Below are positions 1-7,259 of a stretch of DNA of 11,773 nt, one piece after another. The stretch is from positions 1 to 11,773 of the forward strand of contig JBLHGN010000097.1 of assembly GCA_047616325.1 (NCBI GenBank), in the 5' to 3' direction. Both the position numbers and the translations under genes were made by a program. This DNA is from JBLHGN01 sp047616325 (lineage in GTDB: Bacteria; Pseudomonadota; Gammaproteobacteria; Pseudomonadales; Cellvibrionaceae). The notes below the pieces were generated by a model. The model was given only the letters and a program-made list of their open reading frames with translations. It did not search any database and was not told the DNA's origin. How positions within the stretch are numbered: the first letter of the stretch is position 1; each line of letters begins with the position of its first letter.

Positions 1-323
1 GTGAATTGGGCTTGCGCCCAATCTACCACCAAAAAGAAGCGCGCGTAAACGCGCATATTTTCATTACCCTGCTGGCCTACCACATGGTTCATAGTCTGCG
101 GGTACAATTAAGAGAGAAAGGCCTGTGTTTGAGCTGGGACAGTATAAGAAACATCATGGTGAGCCAACAAAGAGTCAGCGTTACCATGCCAACAGAAGAT
201 GGGTCACAGATACACATTCGATCAACAACAAAGGCTGAACCCGCTCACCAGCAAATTTTCAGTGCGCTGGGAGTAAAAGCCGACTCATTAGGGGCGCGAA
301 AAAGCGTGAAGAAGGCTGCCTAA
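1..323 (+). pseudogene. IS1634-like transposase, C-terminal fragment (copy A1)
   Basis: The frame is open from the window edge (codon GAA at 3-5) to TAA at 321-323, so the 5' part lies outside or is lost. The peptide opens with ELGLRPIYHQKEARV and continues HIFITLLAYHMVHSLR. This is the typical end of IS1634-group (IS4-related) DDE transposases, where the glutamate before LGLRP lies in the region of the third catalytic acidic residue. About 105 residues remain of a protein that is normally several hundred long. The same sequence recurs 904 bases downstream (copy A2) at about 97% identity over the coding part. With no visible start codon or ribosome binding site and only one end of the catalytic domain, it is not a functional transposase unless the rest lies intact to the left. 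Family assignment is from memory of the motif and moderately sure. Confidence 0.7.
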
Positions 324-416
324 AAAATCACCTGTAGTGCATCAAAATGGAAGTGAGGATTTTAAAGCATTGATTTATATTAGTTTTTCCTTTTTGGCCA
401 CTGAAGATGGGTCAAG
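1..416 (+). repeat. Direct repeat, first copy (IS1634-like 3' end)
   Basis: Bases 1-416 align with 905-1320 at a constant offset of 904. The coding part differs at roughly ten positions. The 3' flank after the stop codon is less similar but still aligned, with shared blocks such as ATCACCTGTAGTGCATCAAA and TTTGGCCACTGAA. Similarity stops at about GGGTCAAGC (copy 1) and GGGCTAAGC (copy 2), which probably marks the right end of the element. Confidence 0.85.
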
Positions 417-674
417 CACAATTTTGGTCACGGTAAACAACATCTTTGCCACACTATGTATTTGCTCACAATGCTAGCGTTCTACTTCCATCAGATATTT
501 GAGTTGAGTGATCCCGCTTATAAGCTGTGTCGTCGCTCACTAGTCAGTAAACGGCCTTTGTGGGAGACCTTTAGAGTGCTTATTCGCTATTTTATTTTTG
601 AAACATGGAATGATGTGATGCTCAAATTAATGAGCGGTCGCGGAGGGATTCCGTTTCTTTCAAAAGAGCCCTAG
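417..674 (+). pseudogene. DDE transposase, C-terminal fragment (copy B, left)
   Basis: The frame is open from about 420 to TAG at 672-674. It reads NFGHGKQHLCHTMYLLTML, then YFHQIFELSDPAY, then a WETFRVLIRYFIF segment and a short tail ending FLSKEP. An NFGHG block followed by a hydrophobic helix with FHQ and a final 'W..L...I...F' helix is the usual end of a group of IS-encoded DDE transposases; I cannot name the family with confidence. About 85 residues remain and the catalytic acids are absent. It begins immediately where the homology of copy A1 ends and stops immediately where copy A2 begins, so it is sandwiched in the mosaic. An ATG at 456 lies inside the conserved domain and is not the original start. 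The last 124 bases recur inverted at 11367-11490. Confidence 0.65.
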
Positions 675-675
675 G
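552..675 (+). repeat. Inverted repeat, left arm (transposase B 3' end)
   Basis: These 124 bases match the reverse complement of 11367-11490 with three mismatches by direct reading. Both copies stop matching at the same base just after the stop codon (…GAGCCCTAGG), which suggests that this point is the physical end of the original IS. Confidence 0.9.
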
Positions 676-1227
676 CAGAAATACGCACGTGTATCTCAAC
701 ACTATGATATTGAGGTAATAGCCGATGATGAGAAGAAACATGCCCGAAACGTAATGTGGTCCCGTAAGCAGGGCGCCAATAAAAAGCCGGACCTGTCGGG
801 TGTTTATTGTTTGAGAACCAATAGCACGGACTTGTCGGAGAAAGCGTTGTGGTAGACATACACCATGCTTACCGATGTGGAGGCTTGCGTCAGAAGCATG
901 AAGAGTGAATTGGGCTTGCGCCCAATCTACCATCAGAAAGAAGCGCGCGTAAACGCGCATATTTTCATTACCCTGCTGGCCTACCACATGGTTCATAGTC
1001 TGCGGGGGCAATTAAGAGAGAAGGGCCTGTGTTTGAGCTGGGATAGTATAAGAAACATCATGGTGAGCCAACAAAGAGTCAGCGTTACCATGCCAGCAGA
1101 AGATGGGTCACAGATACACATTCGATCAACAACAAAGGCTGAACCCGCTCACCAGCAAATTTTTAGTGCGCTGGTAGTAAAAGCCGACTCATTAGGGGCG
1201 CGAAAAAGTGTGAAGAAGGCTGCCTGA
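676..1227 (+). pseudogene. IS1634-like transposase, truncated with internal stop (copy A2)
   Basis: Read in one frame from 676, the peptide begins QKYARVSQHYDIEVIADDEK, continues through LSGVYCLRTN and, after a TAG at 853-855, TYTMLTDVEACVRSMKSELG, and ends at TGA 1225-1227. In intact relatives the segment is LW-x-TYTMLTDLEA, so TAG replaces one sense codon, most simply a C-to-T change in CAG or CGA. Two lesions are therefore visible: a 5' truncation at about 675, exactly at the end of fragment B, and this nonsense codon. The ATG at 865 would restart only the last 120 residues. The catalytic-region glutamate before LGLRP is present, but the first two acidic residues of the DDE triad are missing. 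Certainly non-functional as a transposase. Confidence 0.75.
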
Positions 1228-1320
1228 AAAATCACCTGTAGTGCATCAAAATGGAAGTTAAAATCTCAAAATATTGATTTATATAGGTTTTTTATTTTTG
1301 GCCACTGAACATGGGCTAAG
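905..1320 (+). repeat. Direct repeat, second copy (IS1634-like 3' end)
   Basis: Second copy of the 416-base repeat found at 1-416, same orientation and constant offset. Copy A2 extends further upstream (to 676) than can be compared, because the window cuts copy A1 at its first base. Confidence 0.85.
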
Positions 1321-1705
1321 CGTCAGCCTAACTCTCACAGGCCTATTTGACTTGGGTGTTTCGCAGTACAAGCTGCAAGACAGGCGTCTCAGCTATCAGA
1401 ATATATCTCTTGCCGATTACATGGAAATGACAGAAATTGCCAATATCATTGAAATTACTGGCAGCTCGATAAATAGGGTTAGCAATAGCGTGTCGGGTGT
1501 AAGTCAGTCATTTTATAAGCAAAGTAACAGTTCCCTTGATTTTTGTTCGTTTCAACTCGTTTAAGCACCGGAATGCCACGGCGTCATGATGGTTCGGTTT
1601 TAACTTGCATATCTAGTTTTTTCTAAAACTTCTTTTCCTGTAATTCTGCATGTCACTTCGCTGTGACGCTGTTCGTTCCAGTTTATGGGCGAGCACTAAC
1701 CAATA
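1321..1705. other. Gene-free stretch between IS debris and uvrA
   Basis: There is no recognisable gene here. One + frame is open up to 1564, but its translation resembles nothing I know, it starts inside the IS repeat, and it lacks a ribosome binding site. Two short stem-loops can be drawn: AGTTTT-TTCT-AAAACT near 1614-1629 and GTCAC-TTCGCT-GTGAC at 1652-1667. Neither is followed by a T tract in the direction of uvrA transcription, so no convincing uvrA terminator is visible. Confidence 0.5.
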
Positions 1706-4528
1706 TCATTTCAGTAATTGTTTCAAAAATCTGCCCGTGTGAGAATCAGTCGATGTGCAGATATCCTCTGGTGTGCCCTTTGCGATAATGGAGCCGCCAC
1801 CTCCGCCACCCTCAGGGCCCAAGTCGATTACCCAATCTGCCGTTTTTACCACATCGAGGTTGTGCTCTATAACAACAATGGTGTTGCCGTGGTCTCGCAA
1901 GCGGTGTAGCACTGTGAGCAATAATTGAATGTCGTGAAAATGTAGACCGGTTGTGGGTTCGTCGAGAATATATAGTGTTTGCCCTGTGTCGCGTTTGGAT
2001 AGTTCTCTCGATAGCTTAACCCGTTGAGCTTCGCCGCCCGACAAAGTGGTTGCCGCCTGGCCAAGCCGTATATACGAAAGCCCAACGTCCATAAGTGTTT
2101 GTAGCTTTTTAGCAATAGCCGGTATCGCGTCAAAAAACACCCTGGCATCTTCAACGGTTAAATTTAAACACTCGTGAATGTTTTTGCCTTTGTAAATAAT
2201 TTCTAGTGTTTCGCGATTGTATCGTTTGCCTTTACAGACATCACAGGGTACGTACACATCGGGCAAAAAGTGCATTTCAACTTTAACCACTCCATCACCC
2301 TGACAGGCTTCGCAGCGACCACCCTTTACATTAAAGCTAAAGCGACCAGGCTTATACCCCCTCGCCCGTGCCTCCTGCGTACCCGAAAATATTTCTCGAA
2401 TCGGGGTAAAAATTCCCGTGTAAGTGGCAGGGTTAGATCTAGGGGTGCGGCCGATAGGACTCTGGTCGATGTCGACGCACTTATCAAGCTGTTCTATACC
2501 TTTCAATGCTTTGTGTGGAGCGGCAGTAAGGGTGCTTGCGCCGTTTAATATTGTGGCTGCTAGCGGGTATAAGGTAGCGTTAATGAGCGTTGATTTTCCT
2601 GACCCCGACACGCCTGTTACACACGTCATTAAGCCTAAGGGCAGTGTAAGCGTCACGTTTTTTAAATTGTTTCCGCTGGCTCCACTAAGGGTGAGTACTT
2701 TGCTTTTATCAAAGGGGTGGCGCGTTTCGGGCACTGCAATTTTTTTTCGCCCCGAGAGATAGTCGCCAGTAAGTGAGTTTTTTGCTTTAAGAATTGCCGA
2801 GTAGCGACCGGTAGCGATTATTTCGCCGCCGTGAACGCCGGCACCTGGCCCCACATCAATAATATAGTCCGCCGCGCGAATTGCCTCTTCGTCGTGTTCT
2901 ACTACGATGACGGAGTTGCCGATGTCTCGCAAGTGGGTGAGTGTTTTAAGCAGGCGATCATTGTCTCTCTGATGTAAACCAATGGATGGTTCATCTAGAA
3001 TATACATTACCCCCACCAAGCCTGCCCCAATCTGGCTGGCTAGGCGAATGCGCTGCGCTTCGCCCCCTGAAAGTGTGTCGGCGCTGCGATTAAGGGTTAA
3101 ATAATTTAAGCCCACGTCGACCAAAAAACGAAACCTATCTTCTAATTCTTTTAATATTTTTTCGGCAATTCGTTTTTTTGCTCCGGTAAACGCCAGCGCC
3201 TTAAAATAGGCATAGGCTTCCCCCACTGGCATTTCAGTGAGGGAGGGTAAAGTTTTATTATCCACAAACACGTTGCGCGCATCGGTTTTAAGTCGAGCTC
3301 CCTTGCATTCGGGGCACTTCATGGTTGACATAAACTTGGCTAATTCTTCCCGCACAGAGGACGAATCCGTATCGCGATAACGTCGTTCCATGTTGGGCAT
3401 CACGCCTTCAAATGCATGGTTGCGTTTAAATGTGTCGCCGCGGTCGTTAATATAACTAAAACTCACAATCTCGTTACTAGAGCCGTTTAAAATAATGTCG
3501 CGATATTTTTTTGCGAGTTTATGCCAAGGTTTATTGACGTCAAAACCATAGTGCTCAGCTAAGGAATTTAGCATGTGGAAATAGTACAGGTTGCGTCGGT
3601 CCCACCCTCGAATGGCGCCTTCCGATAGCGATGCCTCGGGGAAATGCACAATGCGCTCTTCGGAAAAAAATTGCTTAACGCCAAGGCCGTCGCAACTGGG
3701 GCAGGCCCCTGCGGGATTGTTAAACGAAAATAATCGCGGCTCAAGTTCTGTTAGGGAGTAGTCACATAAAGGGCAGGCGTGTTTGGCCGAAAATAATTGA
3801 TCCGCCTTTTTGCCGTCCATGTCGGCGGTTATGGCAATGCCATCTGCCAGGTGAATAGCTGTTTCAAAAGATTCAGCCAAGCGCGTCTTTAAGTCTGCGC
3901 GAACTTTGAAACGGTCTATCACTACTTCGACAGTATGTTTTTTACGCTTGTCTAAATCTGGGGTATCGTCGAGGTCGACCACAATTCCATCGATGCGTGC
4001 GCGAATAAAGCCATCCCTGCGCAAGGAGTCAAATACATGTAGGTGTTCACCTTTGCGCTCTCTAATGATTGGGGCCAGCAGCATTACCTTTGTCCCTTCA
4101 GGCATTTTTAATACCTGATCCACCATTTGTGAAATGGTTTGAGCTTTGAGCGGTTTTCCGTGAGTGGGGCAGCGCGGCTCACCCACTCTCGCGAAAAGTA
4201 AACGCAGATAGTCGTAAATTTCGGTAATCGTGCCGACGGTAGAACGGGGGTTGTGTGAGGTGGATTTTTGCTCGATGGATATAGCCGGGCTTAAGCCTTC
4301 AATGTGATCGACATCGGGCTTTTCCATCATCGAAAGAAACTGGCGCGCATAGGTCGATAGTGATTCAACGTAACGTCTTTGACCTTCGGCATAAAGTGTG
4401 TCGAAGGCGAGAGATGATTTTCCCGAACCCGATAGGCCTGTTATCACCACAAGTTTGTTGCGCGGAATGTCGAGGTCAATATTTTTAAGGTTGTGCGTGC
4501 GAGCGCCGCGAACGATAATGGTATCCAC
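1706..4528 (-). CDS. uvrA: UvrABC excinuclease subunit A
   Basis: DNA-damage sensor ATPase of nucleotide excision repair. It dimerises, loads UvrB at lesions and is then released. At 940 residues it has the same length as the E. coli protein. Visible in order: Walker A GLSGSGKS at 31-38; first zinc module with CPLC and CPSC pairs near 253-280; first ABC signature LSGGEAQR near 488 followed by ILDEPSIGLH; second Walker A GVSGSGKST near 640; second zinc module with CEAC and CDVC near 740-766; second signature LSGGEAQR near 830 followed by ILDEPTTGLH. The start is GTG (4526-4528). It is chosen because MDTIIVRGARTHNLKNI matches the E. coli N-terminus from its first residue; no strong Shine-Dalgarno precedes it. 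The gene is complete with no lesion, and it is divergent from the yajR-ssb group with the regulator gene in between. Identification is secure. Confidence 0.98.
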   Translation of the reverse strand: MDTIIVRGARTHNLKNIDLDIPRNKLVVITGLSGSGKSSLAFDTLYAEGQRRYVESLSTYARQFLSMMEKPDVDHIEGLSPAISIEQKSTSHNPRSTVGTITEIYDYLRLLFARVGEPRCPTHGKPLKAQTISQMVDQVLKMPEGTKVMLLAPIIRERKGEHLHVFDSLRRDGFIRARIDGIVVDLDDTPDLDKRKKHTVEVVIDRFKVRADLKTRLAESFETAIHLADGIAITADMDGKKADQLFSAKHACPLCDYSLTELEPRLFSFNNPAGACPSCDGLGVKQFFSEERIVHFPEASLSEGAIRGWDRRNLYYFHMLNSLAEHYGFDVNKPWHKLAKKYRDIILNGSSNEIVSFSYINDRGDTFKRNHAFEGVMPNMERRYRDTDSSSVREELAKFMSTMKCPECKGARLKTDARNVFVDNKTLPSLTEMPVGEAYAYFKALAFTGAKKRIAEKILKELEDRFRFLVDVGLNYLTLNRSADTLSGGEAQRIRLASQIGAGLVGVMYILDEPSIGLHQRDNDRLLKTLTHLRDIGNSVIVVEHDEEAIRAADYIIDVGPGAGVHGGEIIATGRYSAILKAKNSLTGDYLSGRKKIAVPETRHPFDKSKVLTLSGASGNNLKNVTLTLPLGLMTCVTGVSGSGKSTLINATLYPLAATILNGASTLTAAPHKALKGIEQLDKCVDIDQSPIGRTPRSNPATYTGIFTPIREIFSGTQEARARGYKPGRFSFNVKGGRCEACQGDGVVKVEMHFLPDVYVPCDVCKGKRYNRETLEIIYKGKNIHECLNLTVEDARVFFDAIPAIAKKLQTLMDVGLSYIRLGQAATTLSGGEAQRVKLSRELSKRDTGQTLYILDEPTTGLHFHDIQLLLTVLHRLRDHGNTIVVIEHNLDVVKTADWVIDLGPEGGGGGGSIIAKGTPEDICTSTDSHTGRFLKQLLK

Positions 4529-4592
4529 TGTATATTAATCCACTACTTTGCTAGGAGGCTTAGTATACAGGTTTTTGGAGGAAAAGATTCAA
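4526..4592 (-). promoter_or_regulatory. Putative uvrA promoter with LexA-like half-sites
   Basis: On the minus strand TTGAAT (4587-4592) and TATACT (4562-4567) form a possible but long-spaced (19 bp) sigma-70 promoter. The -10 overlaps CTGTATAC (RC of 4563-4570). A second element on the + strand, CTGTATATTAATCCAC (4528-4543), overlaps the GTG start. It matches the E. coli uvrA SOS box as I remember it (CTGT-ATATTCAT-TCAG) in its left half and spacer but poorly in the right half. SOS control of uvrA is usual in gammaproteobacteria; here the sites are imperfect, so this is tentative. Confidence 0.35.
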
Positions 4593-4726
4593 CAGGCAAA
4601 TAGAGTTTGTGTTTGTTTTAATTGTCGATGGCCCTTACAAGGGCAAAATTATAGATTTGCAAGGACCTAAAGGCATTCGATAAGCGGTGTTTAAAAGGCG
4701 ACCGATGTATTCTAAAGCCCATATTT
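4593..4726. other. uvrA-regulator intergenic region with short palindrome
   Basis: Between the regulator stop and the uvrA promoter lies GCCCTTACAAGGGC (4629-4642), a 6-bp perfect stem. On the minus strand it is not followed by a T tract, so it is at best a weak terminator of the regulator gene. An open frame here is only a shifted extension of the regulator's 3' end. Confidence 0.35.
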
Positions 4727-5377
4727 CTATAGCCGATGAATATCGACTTGTTCTTTTGCCCAAGTGCGCGCTTCTCTGCGGTTGCGGGCACCAATTTTCT
4801 TAAAGGCATTGTATAAATGGCTTTTGACCGTGCGTTCACTTACTTCCAGTGCATAGGCAATTTCGGCATTACCCGCCCCGTCTTTTAGTTTCTCAAGAAT
4901 TTCTTTTTCACGATTGGTGAGGGTGATTTTTGGCCTTGGGAGCGCGCTGGGCGCTTGACGATTTTTGTCAAAAAAGTGGTGGAGGAGCCGGCGCGGAACC
5001 CAATAATCGCCACCTAGCAAGCATGTAAGGCCGCGTTTTAATTGCTCTTCATCGGTATCATTATAAAATAAACCCGAGACGCAGGGCCAGTCCAGCAGGT
5101 TTTCCTGATCGCTTTTTGGATCGACATTAATCAGTGATACAGGTAAGTGTTGAGCGGAACCATTTAGTGACCTTACCAGATTGTTTAGGTCGCCCAACTC
5201 AGATTCACAGCAATCCACAAGCACCAATTTGGTGTGCTCCGATATTGCGCCAACATTTCTGATAACGTTGCAGCTAAGGTTTACTTGCTGTTCAATAAAG
5301 AGCGCTAGCAACCGTGTTTGGATACTATTACTTTTGGAAAAAAGAGCGATTGCTGTTTGTGAATCGTTTTTGGACAC
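4727..5377 (-). CDS. CsgD-like LuxR-type transcriptional regulator
   Basis: A 216-residue DNA-binding regulator. The C-terminal GerE/LuxR helix-turn-helix spans about 152-212 (LTNREKEILEKLKDGAGNAE, then VSERTVKSHLYNAFKKIGA, then NRREARTWA). It closely follows E. coli CsgD, whose pattern is LTHREKEIL…ASNNEIA…ENTVKTHLYNLFKKI…NRTQAVSWA. The N-terminal receiver-like part also follows CsgD: LVLVDCCE near 51-58, then DWPCVSGLFY at 96-105 and a GDYW-type loop near 123. D55 sits where a phosphoacceptor could be, but the usual acidic pair at the start of a receiver is not evident. CsgD governs curli and biofilm matrix genes in enterobacteria; no curli or cellulose genes are in this window, so the target is unknown. 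The start is GTG (5375-5377) with AGG about nine bases upstream. It could equally be called a generic response regulator of the CsgD subgroup. Confidence 0.85.
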   Translation of the reverse strand: MSKNDSQTAIALFSKSNSIQTRLLALFIEQQVNLSCNVIRNVGAISEHTKLVLVDCCESELGDLNNLVRSLNGSAQHLPVSLINVDPKSDQENLLDWPCVSGLFYNDTDEEQLKRGLTCLLGGDYWVPRRLLHHFFDKNRQAPSALPRPKITLTNREKEILEKLKDGAGNAEIAYALEVSERTVKSHLYNAFKKIGARNRREARTWAKEQVDIHRL

Positions 5378-5381
5378 TTAG

Positions 5382-5805
5382 TTACCTAGTTCTTGCTGGC
5401 TCGCCGCATAAATCGGCAAAAGTTTACACATAATATGTGACACAGTCGAAAAAATGGTCAAGGGTGATGCAAGTCAAATTAAAAGGGTGATCTAATTTTG
5501 CTGCAATCCGTCGTCCTGGTGTTGGTTAATTGATCAAGGTGGGCTGGTTTTGATCTGTTTTTGGTGGTCATAGTTTGTCTGTGTCTTCTTGAGGCTTTTG
5601 TGAAAGCCTCTTGGCGGATCCACTAAGGCATAATGCAAGCATAAGCCCCTATATTTACGTAAAGATTATAGACGACTCGCAGGCAAACCACATACAGATG
5701 GCATTTATCACTATTTTTCAACGGGGGCAAATTCGTGAGGCTCTATTCGAATTGCACTGCGGCTGATAGAATCCGCTCCTTTTCAGAGTTTAACGGGAGA
5801 ATAGA
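5382..5805. promoter_or_regulatory. Divergent control region between regulator and yajR
   Basis: This is a 424-bp gene-free stretch with the two neighbours transcribed outward. It holds three symmetrical elements: CACATAATATGTG (5427-5439, 13 bp, near the regulator start), a hairpin GAGGCTTT-TGTG-AAAGCCTC (5591-5610, 8-bp perfect stem with no T tract on either side) and TTTACGTAAA (5654-5663). No -10/-35 pair is convincing on either strand. The symmetry and divergent layout make regulator binding plausible, possibly autoregulation by the CsgD-like protein, but this is inference. Confidence 0.45.
5591..5610. other. Perfect 8-bp hairpin in divergent region
   Basis: GAGGCTTT and AAAGCCTC pair without mismatch around a TGTG loop. 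The flanks (CTTCTT before, TTGGCGG after) lack the T tract of an intrinsic terminator. It could be a DNA-binding site or a structured leader element for the downstream transporter transcript. Confidence 0.5.
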
Positions 5806-7143
5806 TTGACCTCAGAGGTTCGCACTGTCACGTCGCTTGCGCTCTTGTATGCATTTCGCATGATAGGGCTATTTATGGTGCTGCCTATTCTCGTGCTGTA
5901 TGGCGATAGTTACAGCGGTGCTACACCAGTGTTGCTTGGCCTCGCTCTTGGCATTTATGGTCTAGCTCAAGCGCTGTTGCAGATACCTCTGGGTCTACTG
6001 TCGGATATAATTGGGCGTAAACCCGTCATCATCGGCGGTTTAACGCTTTTTGCGCTAGGCAGTGTGATTGCGGCTTCGGCCACAACTATTGAGGGCTTGC
6101 TGTTTGGTCGTGCCCTTCAAGGCAGTGGTGCCATTGCCGGTGCCATTATGGCGATGGTTGCCGATTTAACTTCTGAGCAAAATCGCACTAAGGCAATGGC
6201 GGCCATAGGGGCCTCCATCGGACTTTCATTTTCAGTGGCGATGGTATTGGGCCCCGTCATTGCCTCGGTAGCAGGATTGGCTGGGGTTTTCATGCTTTCA
6301 GCACTCTTGGCCGTTGCGGGCATGGTGATTGTGGTTTATCTCGTGCCAACACCCAAGATAAGTGGGTCGTGCCGCGATTCGGGGGCTATTCCTGAGCTCT
6401 TGCTTAAAACCGCCAAAAATACGCAGTTGCTGCGCCTCAATTGGGGTATTTTTTCATTGCATTGCATTCTGATGGCCAGCTTTGTTGCTATTCCCTCGCT
6501 GCTTGAAAGTTCATTGTCGCTGGACAAAAACAGTCATTGGCAGGTGTATTTGCCAGTATTGTTGTTGGCTTTTGTCGCTATGTTACCGCTAATGCTCATT
6601 GCGGAAAAGAAGCGTCAGGTGAAACCCGTTTTTCTGTTGGCCATCGCCTTGTTGGTTGTTAGCGATGGACTGCTCTCTTACGTATCAAATTCGACAGCTC
6701 AGGTATTGTCGTTAATATTTGTGTTTTTTGTGGCATTTAATTTGTTAGAGTCGATGCTGCCTTCTCTTGTGAGTAAAATAGCACCTGCAGGCTCTAAGGG
6801 CACCGCTATGGGGCTATATTCCACCAGTCAGTTTTTAGGTGCGTTTTGTGGTGGGGTATTAGGCGGCTGGTTGCTGGATAGCTTGTCTATAAATGCTGTG
6901 TTTTTTGCAACGGCCTCTGTGGCCGCCGTGTGGTTTTGCGTGGCCCTCTTTATGGCTAGGCCAAAACACCTTACTAGTGTATGTATGCCAGTAGGCGCTG
7001 GATTTTCTGGGCTTGAGAGTGTCGCTAATCTCGCCGGTGTTGAAGATGTATTGCATGTCGGTGAAGAGTCCTTGTTGTACTTAAAAGTGGATCGTGCACA
7101 GTTAGATGAAGTGCGATTGCAGCAACTCACCGCATCGGGTTAG
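5806..7143 (+). CDS. yajR: YajR-family MFS transporter with C-terminal YAM domain
   Basis: A 12-helix major facilitator, presumably a proton-coupled inner-membrane exporter; the substrate of this family is not established. Helix 1 starts at about residue 10. Motif A reads GLLSDIIGRKP at 63-73. GRALQGSGAIAGAIMA, then DLTSEQNRTKAMA near 120-132 and FFVAFNLLESMLPSLVSK further on follow E. coli YajR closely. After helix 12 a soluble tail of about 50 residues remains (…LAGVEDVLHVGEESLLYLKV…), matching the ferredoxin-like YAM domain that defines this subfamily. It has 445 residues against about 454 in E. coli. The start is TTG (5806-5808), preceded by GGGAG at a suitable distance; the next ATG (residue 19) would cut into helix 1. 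Neighbouring ssb and uvrA agree with the pseudomonad-type order uvrA-MFS-ssb. Confident on family, open on substrate. Confidence 0.9.
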   Translation: MTSEVRTVTSLALLYAFRMIGLFMVLPILVLYGDSYSGATPVLLGLALGIYGLAQALLQIPLGLLSDIIGRKPVIIGGLTLFALGSVIAASATTIEGLLFGRALQGSGAIAGAIMAMVADLTSEQNRTKAMAAIGASIGLSFSVAMVLGPVIASVAGLAGVFMLSALLAVAGMVIVVYLVPTPKISGSCRDSGAIPELLLKTAKNTQLLRLNWGIFSLHCILMASFVAIPSLLESSLSLDKNSHWQVYLPVLLLAFVAMLPLMLIAEKKRQVKPVFLLAIALLVVSDGLLSYVSNSTAQVLSLIFVFFVAFNLLESMLPSLVSKIAPAGSKGTAMGLYSTSQFLGAFCGGVLGGWLLDSLSINAVFFATASVAAVWFCVALFMARPKHLTSVCMPVGAGFSGLESVANLAGVEDVLHVGEESLLYLKVDRAQLDEVRLQQLTASG

Positions 7144-7259
7144 AGCCAAGCGGCACAAAAGCCGTTAAACTGTCGAACCAAAATAAAAAGTGATTCTGTC
7201 TTGCGCAATGGATACTTGCGTTTAAGGGAAAAGCTAATCTATAGAGAGAGGAAACTATC

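Noticed and set aside
622..1011. Open minus frame of 129 codons across the B/A2 joint
   Set aside because: It is antisense to two recognised transposase fragments, whose + frames carry the conserved motifs.
1..1320. Repeats considered as a CRISPR array or tandem satellite
   Set aside because: There are only two copies of a 416-base unit with a transposase frame; no short regular repeats or spacers are present anywhere in the window.
1274..1564. Open + frame of 96 codons after the IS debris
   Set aside because: It starts inside the IS repeat, has no Shine-Dalgarno, and its translation has no recognisable motif; it looks like chance openness in AT-rich sequence.
1652..1667. GTCAC-TTCGCT-GTGAC stem as a uvrA terminator
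   Set aside because: The stem is only five pairs and no T tract follows on the uvrA strand.
4618..4839. Open minus frame overlapping the 3' end of the CsgD-like gene
   Set aside because: It is a shifted frame of a well-supported gene, with no motif and no ribosome binding site.
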